DNA of 64,000 nucleotides from Hydrogenobacter sp. (GCA_023255875.1 JAGDVY010000018.1:36576-100575), one strand, 5' to 3'. Positions 10,174 to 21,748 are shown, counted from the first letter of the stretch. The notes: generated from the letters alone by a model not told the origin. Made by a program: numbers and translations.

Positions 10174-11681
10174 GGTATGAACTTGGATTTGAAGTCCTTT
10201 AGAGCACTTTCTATCTTTCCTTTGAGGTCATCATCTAAAGCTTTTTTCTCCTTTATCTCTTTGAGTATATCTGGTCTTTCTCTATCTAAGTATGCGTAAA
10301 GTTCTTTTTCAAACTTTCTAACAGCCTCAACGGGTATGTCATCAAGGTATCCGTTAGTTCCTGCGTATATAGCCACTATTTGTTTTTCTACAGGTATTGG
10401 GCTGTAGGGCTCTTGTTTGAGGAGTTCCACAAGTCTTAGTCCTCTGTTTATGATTTGTTGTGTAGCTTTGTCAAGTTCAGAAGCAAACTGCACGAAAGCT
10501 TCTAGCTCTCTGAACTGAGCAAGATCAAGCCTAAGAGAACCTGCTACTTGTTTCATAGCCTTTATTTGCGCTGCACCACCAACACGAGAAACAGAAAGAC
10601 CTACGTTTATAGCAGGTCTCACACCCTTGTTAAAGAGATCTGGCTCCAAGTATATCTGTCCGTCGGTGATGGATATCACATTTGTAGGAATGTATGCTGC
10701 CACGTCTCCTGCTTTTGTCTCTATTATAGGAAGAGCGGTCAGTGAACCCGCTCCGAGCTCGTCGTTTAGTTTGGCAGCGCGTTCCAAAAGTCTTGAGTGA
10801 AGATAAAACACATCTCCAGGGTATGCCTCTCTTCCGGGGGGTCTTCTCATAAGAAGGGAAAGCTGTCTGTAAGCTTCCGCATGCTTTGAGAGGTCATCGT
10901 ATATAACAAGAGCGTGTCTTCCTGTGTCTCTGAAGTACTCACCTATGGTGCATCCTACAAAGGGTGCAAGGTATTGCAAGGATGCTGGATCTGTTGCGGA
11001 AGCTACCACAACGCATGTGTATTCCATAGCTCCATGCTTTTCAAGAAGTTCTATGATTCTTGCGGTAGTTGAACGCTTTTGTCCTATGGCTACGTATATA
11101 CAGTAAACATCCGTGTCCTTTTGGTTAAGTATAGTGTCTATGCATATGGTGGTCTTTCCAGTTGATCTATCACCTATAATGAGCTCACGCTGTCCCCTTC
11201 CTATAGGGATCATGGCGTCTATGGCTTTTATACCTGTTTGAAGGGGCTCGTGAACAGACTTTCTTTTGACTACACCGGGCGCTATCTTCTCAACTGGTGA
11301 TCTGTATTCGTACTTTATGGGACCCTTTCCATCAAGAGGGTTTCCAAGAGGGTCTATAACTCTGCCTATGAGCCCTTCACCCACAGGCGCATCAAGTATC
11401 CTTCCAGTCCTCTTTACTATAGAGCCTTCCCTTATACCGCTTTCGCTTCCAAGAATTATGATACCCACATTGTCCTCTTCTAAGTTAAAAGCAACACCTT
11501 TGACACCACTGTCAAACTCCACAAGCTCGTTTGCCATCACGTTATCAAGTCCGTAAGCTCTTGCAACACCATCACCCACATAATACACTACTCCTATCTC
11601 TTCCATCTTGGCGCTTGCTTCAAAACCTTTTATGTGTTCCCTGAGAAGTTGAAGAGCCTCTTCGTAGGTAAGTGTTGCCAT
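10170..11681 (-). CDS. atpA: F0F1 ATP synthase subunit alpha
   Basis: [19 protein letters not shown] Walker A; full-length alpha subunit. Confidence 0.98.
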   Translation of the reverse strand: MATLTYEEALQLLREHIKGFEASAKMEEIGVVYYVGDGVARAYGLDNVMANELVEFDSGVKGVAFNLEEDNVGIIILGSESGIREGSIVKRTGRILDAPVGEGLIGRVIDPLGNPLDGKGPIKYEYRSPVEKIAPGVVKRKSVHEPLQTGIKAIDAMIPIGRGQRELIIGDRSTGKTTICIDTILNQKDTDVYCIYVAIGQKRSTTARIIELLEKHGAMEYTCVVVASATDPASLQYLAPFVGCTIGEYFRDTGRHALVIYDDLSKHAEAYRQLSLLMRRPPGREAYPGDVFYLHSRLLERAAKLNDELGAGSLTALPIIETKAGDVAAYIPTNVISITDGQIYLEPDLFNKGVRPAINVGLSVSRVGGAAQIKAMKQVAGSLRLDLAQFRELEAFVQFASELDKATQQIINRGLRLVELLKQEPYSPIPVEKQIVAIYAGTNGYLDDIPVEAVRKFEKELYAYLDRERPDILKEIKEKKALDDDLKGKIESALKDFKSKFIP

Positions 11682-11719
11682 GATAAACCTCCTCGTATAA
11701 CTTTAATAGAAATTATACC

Positions 11720-13282
11720 ATGCTGATCCGTATAAGCCTGGAGGATTTTTTCCTCATAAAGGACCAAGAGGTAGAGTTTGAAAAGGGTCTGAATGTGATC
11801 ACTGGCGAGTCTGGCACGGGAAAGTCTCTAACGGTATCCTCTTTACTTTTTCTTATGGGTCAGCCCAATGAATATCCAGAAGGAACTGCAGTGGAAGCAG
11901 AATTTTTCAAAGATGGAGAACACATCATTGTCAGAAGGGAGATAAAGAAGGGTAGAAGCAGGTACTATCTGAACGGTGTGGGAAGTGTGCAAAAGGTAGT
12001 AAAGGACATAGTTTCTCAGATGGTGCTTCTTCAAGGACAGAACGACAGGCTAAAGGTCCTCAGAAAAGACTTTCAAAGAGATACCTACGATAGGTTTTCG
12101 CAAGTAATGGAGATAAGAAAAGAATATGAAGTGCTTTACTCCAAACTTGAAGAGCTCAAAGAAAAACTAATGGATTGGGTACAAAGACAGCGCGAAAGAG
12201 CCATTAGGCTACAGATCCTGCGTGAGGAGCTAAGAGACATACAGAGCGTTGGGCTAACCGCTCAGGAGTATGAGAACATAAAAGAAAGATTAAGCATTCT
12301 AACCAGTATGGAAAAGATAAACACGCTCATTGAACGTGCTCTGTCCCATTTTGCAGAAGGTGGGCTTATAGACAAAATGCTTGACCTAAAGAAAACTATC
12401 GCACAACTGTCCCTTTACGATAAATCCCTTGAATCTTTTATGGGAAACGTGGAAGGCATGATAGAAGAGCTAAGATATTTAGATCAAACCCTTCGCTCCA
12501 AGCTCCTTGAATTGGATCCTCAGGAGATAAACAGGCTCAACGAAAAGATTTATTTAGTACAAAGGCTTGAGAGACGCTACGGTATGAAATATGCAGAAGT
12601 GCTTGAATACGCAAAGAACCTACAATCCCAAATAAAGAGCTTAGAGGAAGAAGAAGACAGAAGCCTTTTAGAAGATCAAATCTTAGAACTCACAGAAAAG
12701 TTGAAACACTTGGGTCAAATACTATCAGAAAAAAGGTTCTCTTGTAAAGATGCCTTTGAAAGTAGAGTAATGGAAACACTCAAGGATGTCGGCTTAGAAA
12801 AAGCGGTTTTTAGGGTGAACTTTATACCCCAAGAGGGAAGATACGGACGGGAAGATATAGAGTTCCTCTTTTCGTCTTATGGCAGAGATGAAAAGCCCTT
12901 AGAGGAAGTTGCCTCTGGAGGTGAGATATCCAGGTTAGCTTTATCTCTGTTCCTGCTCTCTCCTTCCGCAGAAACTTACGTGCTTGATGAAATAGACACG
13001 GGTATAAGTGGAGAAGCTTCCATAAAGCTTGCCAGACTTCTCAGAAAACTCTCCGAAAGTATGCAGATCATAGTCATCACACACTCTCCTGCGGTTGCAA
13101 GTGCTTCACACAAACACATTTTGACAAGGAAGGAATTTATAGGCGATATGGCGCTTGTGAGGGTGGAGGAACTAACAGGTGAGGACAGAATAAAGGAGAT
13201 AGCTCGTCTTATGGGTATGGTTTCTGACAAGACCATAGAAAGCGCAAAAGAGCTAATACAAAAAGTAGTGACAAAGCTATAA
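11720..13282 (+). CDS. recN: DNA repair protein RecN
   Basis: GLNVITGESGTGKSLTVSSLLFLMG; EEVASGGEISRLALSLFLL; VLDEIDTGISG. Confidence 0.94.
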   Translation: MLIRISLEDFFLIKDQEVEFEKGLNVITGESGTGKSLTVSSLLFLMGQPNEYPEGTAVEAEFFKDGEHIIVRREIKKGRSRYYLNGVGSVQKVVKDIVSQMVLLQGQNDRLKVLRKDFQRDTYDRFSQVMEIRKEYEVLYSKLEELKEKLMDWVQRQRERAIRLQILREELRDIQSVGLTAQEYENIKERLSILTSMEKINTLIERALSHFAEGGLIDKMLDLKKTIAQLSLYDKSLESFMGNVEGMIEELRYLDQTLRSKLLELDPQEINRLNEKIYLVQRLERRYGMKYAEVLEYAKNLQSQIKSLEEEEDRSLLEDQILELTEKLKHLGQILSEKRFSCKDAFESRVMETLKDVGLEKAVFRVNFIPQEGRYGREDIEFLFSSYGRDEKPLEEVASGGEISRLALSLFLLSPSAETYVLDEIDTGISGEASIKLARLLRKLSESMQIIVITHSPAVASASHKHILTRKEFIGDMALVRVEELTGEDRIKEIARLMGMVSDKTIESAKELIQKVVTKL

Positions 13283-13291
13283 TTTTAGTCT

Positions 13292-14260
13292 ATGAAGTTC
13301 TCTTTATCCATAATAGGCTTTTTCCTTTTTCTTGCCATATTTGCTGACTTTATCGCACCTTACCCCTATGACCTTCAGAGCAGGACAACCCCTTACCATC
13401 CTCCCACCCGCATACACCTGCTAAAAGAAGGTAGGCTCACCTTTCCCTATGTTAATTTGTATGTGATGGAAAACCCCGTGTTCAAGTCCTACAGAGAGGA
13501 TACTTCTACCTCTTGCAGAATAAAGTTTTTCACCAACACCCCATACGGTTTTAAGCTCTTTGGTGTAGAAAAACCCTGTAAGATACACCTCCTTGGTGCG
13601 GACAAACTGGGCAGGGACATATTCTCAAGGCTGGTATATGGATCACGCGTGTCCATGTTAGTAGGTTTTGTGGGAGTCATGGTCACTTTCTTGATAGGTT
13701 CTTTTGTTGGTGGTATTTCTGGATATTTGGGAGGAAAGGTTGATACCTTTCTCATGCGTCTGGTGGAAGTGCTTTTGGCTATTCCCACTTTCTACTTGAT
13801 GCTTTCTTTAAGAAGCGTGTTCCCACTTACCATGGAAAGCTTTGAGGTGTTCCTTATGGTGATCTTCATAATATCCTTTTTGGGTTGGGCGGGTCTTGCA
13901 AGGGTGATAAGGGGTATGGTGCTTTCCATAAGGGAAAAGGAGTTTGTCCAAAGTGCAAAAACTTACGGGGCGGGAACTCTTAGGATCATATTTAGACACA
14001 TACTGCCTAATACTTACTATTACCTTGTGGTGTCCGCAACACTTTCTTTCCCAGGCTACATATTGGCAGAGTCCGCTCTTAGTTTTTTAGGACTTGGCAT
14101 CCAAGAACCTCAGCCCAGCTGGGGAAACATGCTTTCGGATGCAAGAAATGTAAATCTCATATCCGCTTACCCATGGATACTGTCTCCTGGTGTTGCCATC
14201 TTTCTTGTGGTTATGTCCTTTAACTTGCTTGGTGATGAACTTCTAAGGAGGTACAAATGA
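13292..14260 (+). CDS. ABC transporter permease, DppC/OppC type
   Basis: HLLGADKLGRDIFSRLVYGSRVSMLVG; ILAESALSFLGLGIQEPQPSWGNML. Confidence 0.93.
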   Translation: MKFSLSIIGFFLFLAIFADFIAPYPYDLQSRTTPYHPPTRIHLLKEGRLTFPYVNLYVMENPVFKSYREDTSTSCRIKFFTNTPYGFKLFGVEKPCKIHLLGADKLGRDIFSRLVYGSRVSMLVGFVGVMVTFLIGSFVGGISGYLGGKVDTFLMRLVEVLLAIPTFYLMLSLRSVFPLTMESFEVFLMVIFIISFLGWAGLARVIRGMVLSIREKEFVQSAKTYGAGTLRIIFRHILPNTYYYLVVSATLSFPGYILAESALSFLGLGIQEPQPSWGNMLSDARNVNLISAYPWILSPGVAIFLVVMSFNLLGDELLRRYK

Positions 14261-15006
14261 AAGATATAAAAGGTAAAGTGCTTGAAAACATACCTATATC
14301 TTCAAGAACGTACATGATGCGAGTACTCGCTCCACAGATAGCACCTTATGTGAGACCAGGACAGTTTGTAATGGTAAAGGTTTCCCACACAAAAGATCCC
14401 ATAGGCAGAAGAGCTTTTGCGATAGCGGACATTAAAGAAGACAGTCTTTTTATATTCTACGACGTAGTAGGAAGGGGAACAGAGCTTTTAAGCAGTCTCC
14501 CTCGTGGAAGTCAGGTAGATATTCTTGGACCATTAGGAAAGGGTCTTTTTAACCTTGATGGAGACAAACATTTACTTGTTGGTGGTGGCATAGGGCTTGC
14601 AGGACTTACCCTTCTTGGCAAAGAGCTCAGAAAAGCAGGAAAAAAAGTGTTTTTCTTGTACGGTGCAAGAAGTAAGGAACACATAAGTATGGAAAACTGG
14701 TTAAAAGAGGAAGGTTTTGACTATGCAATTTATACCGAAGATGGAAGTTATGGAAAAAAAGGCTTAATAACAGACGCTCTTAGTGATTTTGACTCCTCTT
14801 GGGTAGTTTCAGCTTGCGGTCCAAAAGGTATGCTAAAGGCGCTAAAAAAACTCATAGACCCAAACAGACTGTATCTTTCCTTAGAGTCCCGAATGGCTTG
14901 TGGTTGGGGGGTATGCCTTGGTTGTGTAGTAAAAAACAAAGAGGGACATTACGTCAGGGTATGCTACGAGGGACCCGTTTTTAGAGCGGATGAGGTGATC
15001 CTCTGA
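14257..15006 (+). CDS. pyrK: Dihydroorotate dehydrogenase electron transfer subunit (PyrK-like)
   Basis: FAD/NAD-binding fold ([19 protein letters not shown]) and C-terminal 2Fe-2[18 protein letters not shown]. Confidence 0.9.
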   Translation: MKDIKGKVLENIPISSRTYMMRVLAPQIAPYVRPGQFVMVKVSHTKDPIGRRAFAIADIKEDSLFIFYDVVGRGTELLSSLPRGSQVDILGPLGKGLFNLDGDKHLLVGGGIGLAGLTLLGKELRKAGKKVFFLYGARSKEHISMENWLKEEGFDYAIYTEDGSYGKKGLITDALSDFDSSWVVSACGPKGMLKALKKLIDPNRLYLSLESRMACGWGVCLGCVVKNKEGHYVRVCYEGPVFRADEVIL

Positions 15007-15629
15007 TGTTTACAGGTCTTATAGAAGATATAGGAGAAGTAAAAACCATAAAGACATCTTCAACAGGTGGCAAGCTCAGTGTAAAAACCTCTCTAAAGGA
15101 TATAAAGTTAGGGGATAGTGTGGCGGTAAATGGCGTATGTCTTACAGTAGTAAAAATAGTAAAAGACGAACTGCTGTTTGATCTCTCATTAGAAACCCTA
15201 AAGAGAAGCAATCTTGGTATGCTATCCGTAGGTGACCACGTGAATTTGGAAAGGGCGCTCAGATTAGGAGACAGACTAGGTGGACATATACTCTTGGGAC
15301 ACGTGGACTTCACCTCAAGGATAACATACTTTAAAAGCAGAGGAAACCACTACGAGCTAAAAGTGTATGTGCCAGACAGTTGGCTGGAATACTTTGTGGA
15401 AAAGGGATCTGTTGGTATAGATGGCATAAGCCTCACTGTCAATTATGTAGAAGGAAATACCATAAGTATTAACATTATACCGCATACCTACGAAAATACA
15501 AACCTTAAATACAAAAGGGAAGGAGATCACGTGAATATAGAAGTGGATATTATAGGCAAGTACGTTGTAAACTATCTTCGTAAGATCAAAGGGAATGGTC
15601 TAAAAAGACTTTTTGAAGAGCTCTTTTGA
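15006..15629 (+). CDS. ribE: Riboflavin synthase alpha subunit
   Basis: [12 protein letters not shown]; duplicated lumazine-binding domain; [19 protein letters not shown]. Confidence 0.95.
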   Translation: MFTGLIEDIGEVKTIKTSSTGGKLSVKTSLKDIKLGDSVAVNGVCLTVVKIVKDELLFDLSLETLKRSNLGMLSVGDHVNLERALRLGDRLGGHILLGHVDFTSRITYFKSRGNHYELKVYVPDSWLEYFVEKGSVGIDGISLTVNYVEGNTISINIIPHTYENTNLKYKREGDHVNIEVDIIGKYVVNYLRKIKGNGLKRLFEELF

Positions 15630-16870
15630 AGGTTATAATAAATCCCATGAATGTGCTGTGCAAACAAGCCATATATGACAGAAACGGGAAAGTGGCTTTC
15701 TACGAAGTTTTCATACAGGATTCCCTAACTAACAAGTATCCAGAAGGACTAGACCCCCTTAAAGCAACTACCATGGCAATAGACACTCTGACGGAACTAA
15801 ACCCTCTCAGGGTAGGCGGAGGAAAACTCGTATTTGTGAATGTGCCCGCTATTTTTCTTGAAGCGTCCATGTTTGATCTCATTTCCCCCGAGTACGTAGG
15901 TATAGAGCTTGTGGAAAACAAAAGGCTCTCTAACGAGCTTTTTGAATCCATAAACGCTCTTTTAAAAAAGGGTTTTAAGTTTTGTATAGATGACTTTGGC
16001 TTTGAGAAGATAGATTACCTACCCCTTTTGGGAAAGTGCCATTATGTAAAGATAAATTTGAAAAAAGTTCCTTACAACATGGAAGAACTCAAAGAAGTAA
16101 TAGGCATACTAAAAAGTCTAAAGAAAGGAATAATAGCTAAAAATATTGAAACAAAGGAAGATTATGAACTTGCCTACAAGCTTGGTTTTACCTTTTTTCA
16201 AGGTACTTTCCTATCAAAACCTGTAAGGGTTAGGGATACAAAAACCATATCTTACCTAAAGACAACTATACTTAGGCTCTACAAGGCAATAAAAAACAAA
16301 GACATGAAAAGTATAGTGGATATCTTGGAAAAGGATATAGGAGCAACTTACAAATTCCTAAAGTTTCTAAATTATGTTTATCCTGAAAAAATAAAGGATG
16401 TAAGTAAGATGGAGGAGATGGTCTACAATCTTGGGCTTGAGAACATAGCCAAGTTTACCATAGTGCTTGCTCTTTCTGAGATGTTCGTAGAGGAGGACGA
16501 AGTAGATCTGTGGAAAAGGTCTCTCTTTAGAGCCAGCTTAGCGGAGAAATTAGCGGGTATGTACGCACCTCATGTAAAAGAGAAAGCCTACCTAGTAGGT
16601 TTGTTCTCCTTATCAGGGGAAGTTCTTGGACAAAAGCCCGAAGACGTGGTAAAGGAGCTTATGTTGGATAAAGATATAATTGAAGCCTTTGAAAGAAGGC
16701 TCAACGAAATAGGATTTATACTTTCCCTCGTGGAGCTGTTGGAAGATAGTAAAAACGAAGAGATCATAAACAGGGTATCTAAGATAATAAATGTGGATCC
16801 ACAAACTATAGTCCAGAGCATAAAGGATGCGGAAAGGGAAGCTTCGGAACTTTTAAACAGTATAGTTTAG
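15626..16870 (+). CDS. EAL-like/HDOD two-domain regulatory protein
   Basis: N-terminal EAL-fold-like region ([15 protein letters not shown]...[32 protein letters not shown]), C-terminal HDOD-like helical domain. Confidence 0.82.
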   Translation: MKVIINPMNVLCKQAIYDRNGKVAFYEVFIQDSLTNKYPEGLDPLKATTMAIDTLTELNPLRVGGGKLVFVNVPAIFLEASMFDLISPEYVGIELVENKRLSNELFESINALLKKGFKFCIDDFGFEKIDYLPLLGKCHYVKINLKKVPYNMEELKEVIGILKSLKKGIIAKNIETKEDYELAYKLGFTFFQGTFLSKPVRVRDTKTISYLKTTILRLYKAIKNKDMKSIVDILEKDIGATYKFLKFLNYVYPEKIKDVSKMEEMVYNLGLENIAKFTIVLALSEMFVEEDEVDLWKRSLFRASLAEKLAGMYAPHVKEKAYLVGLFSLSGEVLGQKPEDVVKELMLDKDIIEAFERRLNEIGFILSLVELLEDSKNEEIINRVSKIINVDPQTIVQSIKDAEREASELLNSIV

Positions 16871-17787
16871 TCCGTTGCGTAACTATGAAGTCCCGGGAAG
16901 TACAGATTTATAGCGAAGAAGCAGATAAGCACCGCAATAAAGCCAAAAACTACCATCCACGCAGTGCGCTTACCTTTCCATCCCAACATCTGTCTAGCAT
17001 GAAGGTAAGCCCCAAAAAAGAGCCAAACTATTAAAGCCCAAACTTCCTTAGGGTCCCAGCTCCAGTATCCACCCCAAGCTTCGTTAGCCCATGCAGAGCC
17101 CAATATTATAGATGCGGTCCATATAGGAAATACAAGTATGATGGACTTATAGGTGATCTCCTCAAGCAAGTCCTGCGATGGAATGAGTTTTGTCTGAGGA
17201 AATCTTTCTTTTAGCAGATAGAGAACCGCACCAGCAAAAGCTACAGTAAATCCCGCATAACCTATAAAGGCAGTCACCACGTGAAGATAAAGCCAGTAGC
17301 TTCTTAGAGCAGGCATAAGAGGCGTTATATCTTTTGATGCCTTAAGTACCGCAAAGGCACTCAGGAAAAAGGCAATAGGGACAACAAAAGCACCAAGTAA
17401 TCTCAATCCGTATCTTCTCTCTATAATCAGGTATATGCCACCCACTATAAAGCTCCAAAAGGTAAGGGCTTCAAAAAGGTTGCTCCACGGGGGATGAAAA
17501 ACGCCCAGCTCGTAACTCTGTATACTCCTTCTTATCATGCCAGTGAGGTTCAAAATTAGTCCCAAAGAGAGGGTAGCTGTGGATACTTTTGCAAACAGAG
17601 AGTTCCTAAAAAGAGGGTAAGATATGTACATAACAGAAGAGAGAGCATAGAGTAAAGTAGCGGACTTATACCAGAATGTATTATCCACACCTAAGAGAGC
17701 CAAAAGTATAGCAATAACTATACCTATTAATGCAATAATGTAATCTGCTACTAATCTGATACTTCCTTGATGAACTATCTGTCTCAT
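16867..17787 (-). CDS. Cytochrome c biogenesis protein CcsA/CcsB (ResC) family
   Basis: WANEAWGGYWSWDPKEVWALIVWL tryptophan-rich heme-handling motif. Confidence 0.93.
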   Translation of the reverse strand: MRQIVHQGSIRLVADYIIALIGIVIAILLALLGVDNTFWYKSATLLYALSSVMYISYPLFRNSLFAKVSTATLSLGLILNLTGMIRRSIQSYELGVFHPPWSNLFEALTFWSFIVGGIYLIIERRYGLRLLGAFVVPIAFFLSAFAVLKASKDITPLMPALRSYWLYLHVVTAFIGYAGFTVAFAGAVLYLLKERFPQTKLIPSQDLLEEITYKSIILVFPIWTASIILGSAWANEAWGGYWSWDPKEVWALIVWLFFGAYLHARQMLGWKGKRTAWMVVFGFIAVLICFFAINLYFPGLHSYATD

Positions 17788-17827
17788 AACTCAATAAATT
17801 TAAAACGCTTACCCTTTCTTTGCAACA

Positions 17828-18271
17828 TTATGCTGGTTTTACTTCCACCTTTATATCCACTGACACCTGTGGATGTAGCCTTATCTGAACTGTATAAATT
17901 CCTATATCTTTTATGGGTGTTTTAAGGAGTATGCGTTTTCTGTCTATGTCAAAACCTTTTTCCTTTAAAGCGTTGGCTATGTCTCCTGCGGTGACAGAAC
18001 CAAAAAGTTTACCTTTTTCACCAATGGGTTTGGAAATCTCCAAAATCATTCCTTTTAGAGCCTGAGCAAGATTTAGCGCCTTTTCCTTTTCTCGCTCAAG
18101 CTTTCTCATTTTCTGCTGTATGATACTTTGTATGTGCCTTAAATTGCCTTCTGTTGCAGGCAGGGCTATGCCTCTGGGTATGAGGTAGTTATTGGCAAAG
18201 CCATCCTTTACTTCTATCACATCACCAAACACACCGTATCCTTCAAGATCTTGGACAAGTATTACCTTCAT
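17828..18271 (-). CDS. rplI: 50S ribosomal protein L9
   Basis: MKVILVQDLEGYGVFGDVIEVKDGFANNYLIPRGIALPAT. Confidence 0.97.
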   Translation of the reverse strand: MKVILVQDLEGYGVFGDVIEVKDGFANNYLIPRGIALPATEGNLRHIQSIIQQKMRKLEREKEKALNLAQALKGMILEISKPIGEKGKLFGSVTAGDIANALKEKGFDIDRKRILLKTPIKDIGIYTVQIRLHPQVSVDIKVEVKPA

Positions 18272-18283
18272 GACCTTCCTCCA

Positions 18284-18502
18284 TCAGATGACCACATAAG
18301 GTAGTAAGGCTAACTGTCTAGCTCTCTTTATCTCTCTGGCAAGTATTCTTTGGTGCTTTGCGCAAACGCCCGTCTGCCTTCTACCTATAATCTTTCCTCT
18401 TTCTGTCATGAACTGTCTTAGCTCTTCGTAGTTTTTATAACTGGGTTCTTTCTTTTCTTCACAGAATTTACAGACCTTTTTGGCTGTCCTCTTTATTTCC
18501 AT
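18284..18502 (-). CDS. rpsR: 30S ribosomal protein S18
   Basis: [40 protein letters not shown]. Confidence 0.97.
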   Translation of the reverse strand: MEIKRTAKKVCKFCEEKKEPSYKNYEELRQFMTERGKIIGRRQTGVCAKHQRILAREIKRARQLALLPYVVI

Positions 18503-18513
18503 CTTTTACCTCC

Positions 18514-18687
18514 TTAAACCTTTTCCACCTTTAGAAGGTAAAAAGCCTTTTTTATGTTGCCCCACACAACGGGAGTATCAGGAAGAATCCTTGACTGACC
18601 TACCTTTCTAAGCCCAAGGCTTTTAACTGCTTGTATGTGTGATTCTGGTTTTCCAGCAAGACCTCTCACAAGAGTAACTTTTATCAT
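18514..18687 (-). CDS. rpmD: 50S ribosomal protein L30
   Basis: MIKVTLVRGLAGKPESHIQAVKSLGLRKVGQ; internal ATG at 18687 used, upstream ORF extension overlaps rpsE. Confidence 0.95.
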   Translation of the reverse strand: MIKVTLVRGLAGKPESHIQAVKSLGLRKVGQSRILPDTPVVWGNIKKAFYLLKVEKV

Positions 18688-18691
18688 ACCT

Positions 18692-19264
18692 TCACCTCGC
18701 ATATAGGTGATACCTCCTTCTAAGTTCTTCAATATCAATACCCCTTTCTCTTGCAACTTCCTCTAAGGATCTTAGCTTAAGAAGAGCAGAGAAAACTGCC
18801 CTTACCACATTGTTTGGGTTAGTGCTACCCTGAAGCTTTGTAAGTACGTCCGTATATCCTGCCAATTCAAAGATGGGTTTAGCTGCACCTCCAGCCACTA
18901 TTCCCGTACCTCTCCTTGCCGGCATGACCTTTATCTGAGTGGGTCCGTACTCACCTATCACATCGTGGGGAACAGTACCGTTTATTATAGGTACTCTTAT
19001 GATGTGCTTTTTACCATCTTCTATAGCTTTTGCTATAGCTATAGGCACTTCTCTGGCTTTACCAAGCCCAAAGCCCACAAAACCTCTTTTATCTCCTACT
19101 ACAACCAAAGCGCTGAAGGAAAACCTTTTTCCTCCTTTTGTTACTCTTGTGGTCCTTCTGGCATATATGAGCCTCTCTTCTATTTGGAGCTCATCTTCTA
19201 TATTAGCTATGCCTTGAGCTTTTCTCCTTTCGTCAATAAGCTTTTCAATATCTACACCACCCAT
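18692..19264 (-). CDS. rpsE: 30S ribosomal protein S5
   Basis: LIYARRTTRVTKGGKRFSFSALVVVGDKRGFVGFGLGKAREVP. Confidence 0.97.
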   Translation of the reverse strand: MGGVDIEKLIDERRKAQGIANIEDELQIEERLIYARRTTRVTKGGKRFSFSALVVVGDKRGFVGFGLGKAREVPIAIAKAIEDGKKHIIRVPIINGTVPHDVIGEYGPTQIKVMPARRGTGIVAGGAAKPIFELAGYTDVLTKLQGSTNPNNVVRAVFSALLKLRSLEEVARERGIDIEELRRRYHLYAR

Positions 19265-19276
19265 GCTTCGCCTCCT

Positions 19277-19648
19277 TTAAAACTCCAGTCCTAACTCTCT
19301 GCACTTTTCTGCAAAGGCTTTTATCTTACCATGATACAAAAATCCACCTCTGTCAAAGACCACCTTGGTTATTCCTTTTTCTTTTGCTTTTTGAACTAAG
19401 ATCTCTGCCAGCTTTTGAACATCCGCTATGGACTTTCCACCTCTTTTTCCAGTTAGTTTTACAAACTCGGGGTCTATAGTAGAAGCGGACACTAAAGTGT
19501 GTCCCTTTGTATCATCAATTATCTGAGCATAGAAGTTGTGAAGACTTCTGTAGACACAAAGTCTTGGCCTTTCAGGCGTACCAAATATTTTCTTCCTTAT
19601 TCTTTTGTGCCTTCTCTCTCTCCTTTCATGACGCGTTAACTTTGCCAT
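19277..19648 (-). CDS. rplR: 50S ribosomal protein L18
   Basis: [46 protein letters not shown]. Confidence 0.97.
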   Translation of the reverse strand: MAKLTRHERRERRHKRIRKKIFGTPERPRLCVYRSLHNFYAQIIDDTKGHTLVSASTIDPEFVKLTGKRGGKSIADVQKLAEILVQKAKEKGITKVVFDRGGFLYHGKIKAFAEKCRELGLEF

Positions 19649-19658
19649 ATTTACCTCC

Positions 19659-20204
19659 TTACTTCTTGCCTTTTCCTGCTGCTTTACCAGGTTTTAGCTT
19701 AAGAACTTCACCTTCGTACCTAATACCTTTGCCCTTGTAAGGATCGGGCTTTCTAAAGGCTCTTATCTGTGCTGCTACTTGTCCCACTCTTTGCTTATCC
19801 ACTCCGCTTACATATATCTTGTTTTCTTTGACCTCTATCTTCACATCTGGAGGTATGGGGAATATCACTGGATGTGAGAAACCCAAGTTGAGCTCAAGAT
19901 TTCCACCTTTTACCGCAGCTCTGTATCCAAGTCCCACAACTTCAAGCACCACGGTAAAACCTTCCGAAACACCTTTTATCATGTTCCTTATAAGCGCTGC
20001 AGTGGTTCCGTGCATTGCCCTGTGGAAGGGTTCATCAGAAGGTCTCTCTACTCTTATGGTATTGCCTTCCACATGGACTTTCATATCTGGATGTAAGTTC
20101 ATAGAAAGCTTACCCTTTGGTCCTTCCACAGTTATGACAGAGTCCTGCAAGTTCACTTTTACACCGTTTGGTATCTCTATGGGTTTTTTACCTATCCTTG
20201 ACAT
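19659..20204 (-). CDS. rplF: 50S ribosomal protein L6
   Basis: [15 protein letters not shown]...[28 protein letters not shown]. Confidence 0.97.
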   Translation of the reverse strand: MSRIGKKPIEIPNGVKVNLQDSVITVEGPKGKLSMNLHPDMKVHVEGNTIRVERPSDEPFHRAMHGTTAALIRNMIKGVSEGFTVVLEVVGLGYRAAVKGGNLELNLGFSHPVIFPIPPDVKIEVKENKIYVSGVDKQRVGQVAAQIRAFRKPDPYKGKGIRYEGEVLKLKPGKAAGKGKK

Positions 20205-20213
20205 GGCTCCACC

Positions 20214-20618
20214 TCACCAAACATAAGCTATAACTTCTCCACCTTTGCCCAGCTTTCTTGCTTCGTGATCCGTTACCACACCTGCATCCGTGGAGAGAAT
20301 AGCAATGCCAAGACCCTTTTGGACATAGGGTATGGCGTGCTTAGGAACGTAAATGCGCCTTCCGGGTTTGGAAACTCTTACTATCTCTTTTATAACGCTA
20401 TTTTGCTTTTTTGGATCTAGATACTTAAGATGTATCCGCAGTGTGTATTGAGTACCTTTCCTATTATCTTCCAATCTTTCCCAGTCCCTTATGTAGCCTT
20501 CCTTTTTTAGAACTTCAAGTATAGCCTCTTTTAGCTTGGAGGAAGGTACATCTACATAATCTTTTCTTCTCTGTATAGCGTTCTTGATAGCAGAAAACAT
20601 ATCCGCAATAGGGTCCAT
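20214..20618 (-). CDS. rpsH: 30S ribosomal protein S8
   Basis: DPIADMFSAIKNA...GIAILSTDAGVVTDHEARKLGKGGEVIAYVW. Confidence 0.97.
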   Translation of the reverse strand: MDPIADMFSAIKNAIQRRKDYVDVPSSKLKEAILEVLKKEGYIRDWERLEDNRKGTQYTLRIHLKYLDPKKQNSVIKEIVRVSKPGRRIYVPKHAIPYVQKGLGIAILSTDAGVVTDHEARKLGKGGEVIAYVW

Positions 20619-20630
20619 CCTTAAACCTCC

Positions 20631-20819
20631 TTACCAACTTGCCTTTCTAACTCCTGGTATTTCACCTTTGAGCGCAAGCTCTCTAAAACATAGCCTACAC
20701 ATACCAAAGTATCTAATAAATCCCCTTGGCCTTCCGCACAAAGGACATCTGTTCTTGCGTCTAACTTCATACTTGGGAAAGTGTTTAATATCCTTGGCTA
20801 TCTTAGCTTTTCTTGCCAT
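20631..20819 (-). CDS. rpsN: 30S ribosomal protein S14 (zinc-binding type Z)
   Basis: [42 protein letters not shown] at 20819 used. Confidence 0.96.
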   Translation of the reverse strand: MARKAKIAKDIKHFPKYEVRRKNRCPLCGRPRGFIRYFGMCRLCFRELALKGEIPGVRKASW

Positions 20820-20830
20820 ATTCTCCTCCT

Positions 20831-21394
20831 TTAAGCACTCCTTATGGGTAGTCCCAAAAGGGACAAAAGCCAAAGCGCTTCTTCGTCAGTCTTAGCGCTC
20901 GTATGTATGATTATATCCATACCTCTTATAGCATCTACCTTCTCGTAATCTATTTCTGGAAACACAATCTGCTCAGCTATACCAAATGCATAGTTACCTC
21001 TACCGTCAAAGGACCTAGGATTTAGTCCCTTAAAGTCCTTTACTCTTGGAAGAGCTATGGATATGAGCTTGTCCAAAAAGTCCCACATTCTCTCTTTTCT
21101 GAGAGTTACCTTTAGTCCTACCGGCATACCTTTTCTTAGCTTAAAGCCTGCCTCGGACTTTTTGGCTCTTCTGATGGCTGGATGCTGACCCGTTATAAGC
21201 CTTATGTCTTCAATAGCCCTCTCTAAATGCTTTATGTCCTGCACCGCTTCTCCTACACCCATGTTGACTACGATCTTTATTATCTTTGGCACTTCCATGG
21301 GGTTTTTGTATCCAAACCTGTTTATCAGTTTTGGCACTACCTCATCTCTGTACTTGATGTAAAGCCTTGGCACATACTTTGTTTGAACACTCAT
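20831..21394 (-). CDS. rplE: 50S ribosomal protein L5
   Basis: [18 protein letters not shown]...[17 protein letters not shown]. Confidence 0.97.
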   Translation of the reverse strand: MSVQTKYVPRLYIKYRDEVVPKLINRFGYKNPMEVPKIIKIVVNMGVGEAVQDIKHLERAIEDIRLITGQHPAIRRAKKSEAGFKLRKGMPVGLKVTLRKERMWDFLDKLISIALPRVKDFKGLNPRSFDGRGNYAFGIAEQIVFPEIDYEKVDAIRGMDIIIHTSAKTDEEALWLLSLLGLPIRSA

Positions 21395-21747
21395 GTCTTA
21401 ACCCTCTTTTTGGTTCTTACTAAGTCTATGTTTTCATTGCACTTTTTGCAGTACCTGTACTTTTTGATTTCATCACCTTCTTGTTGTATCCTAAAGCCCA
21501 CACGTGTTGGTTTATTACACTTGGGACATAAAAGCATCACATTGCTTATGTGTATGGGAGCTTCCATTTCGTAAATACCACCTTCTCTTACATTGGGAAT
21601 ACCTTTTACATGCTTTTTAACTATGTTAACATTCTTTACAATAACCCTGTTTTCCTCTCTTAACACCTTTATGACCTCTCCCGTCTTACCTCTATCCTTT
21701 CCTCTTAACACTACCACTGTATCACCCTTCTTTATCTTCAGAGCCAT
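21391..21747 (-). CDS. rplX: 50S ribosomal protein L24
   Basis: [42 protein letters not shown]. Confidence 0.97.
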   Translation of the reverse strand: MALKIKKGDTVVVLRGKDRGKTGEVIKVLREENRVIVKNVNIVKKHVKGIPNVREGGIYEMEAPIHISNVMLLCPKCNKPTRVGFRIQQEGDEIKKYRYCKKCNENIDLVRTKKRVKT

Positions 21748-21748
21748 A

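Noticed and set aside
18688-18756. N-terminal extension of the L30 ORF (MQEKGVLILKNLEGGITYMRGEG)
   Set aside because: Overlaps rpsE and precedes the canonical MIKVTLVRGLAGKPESH start; treated as upstream read-through.
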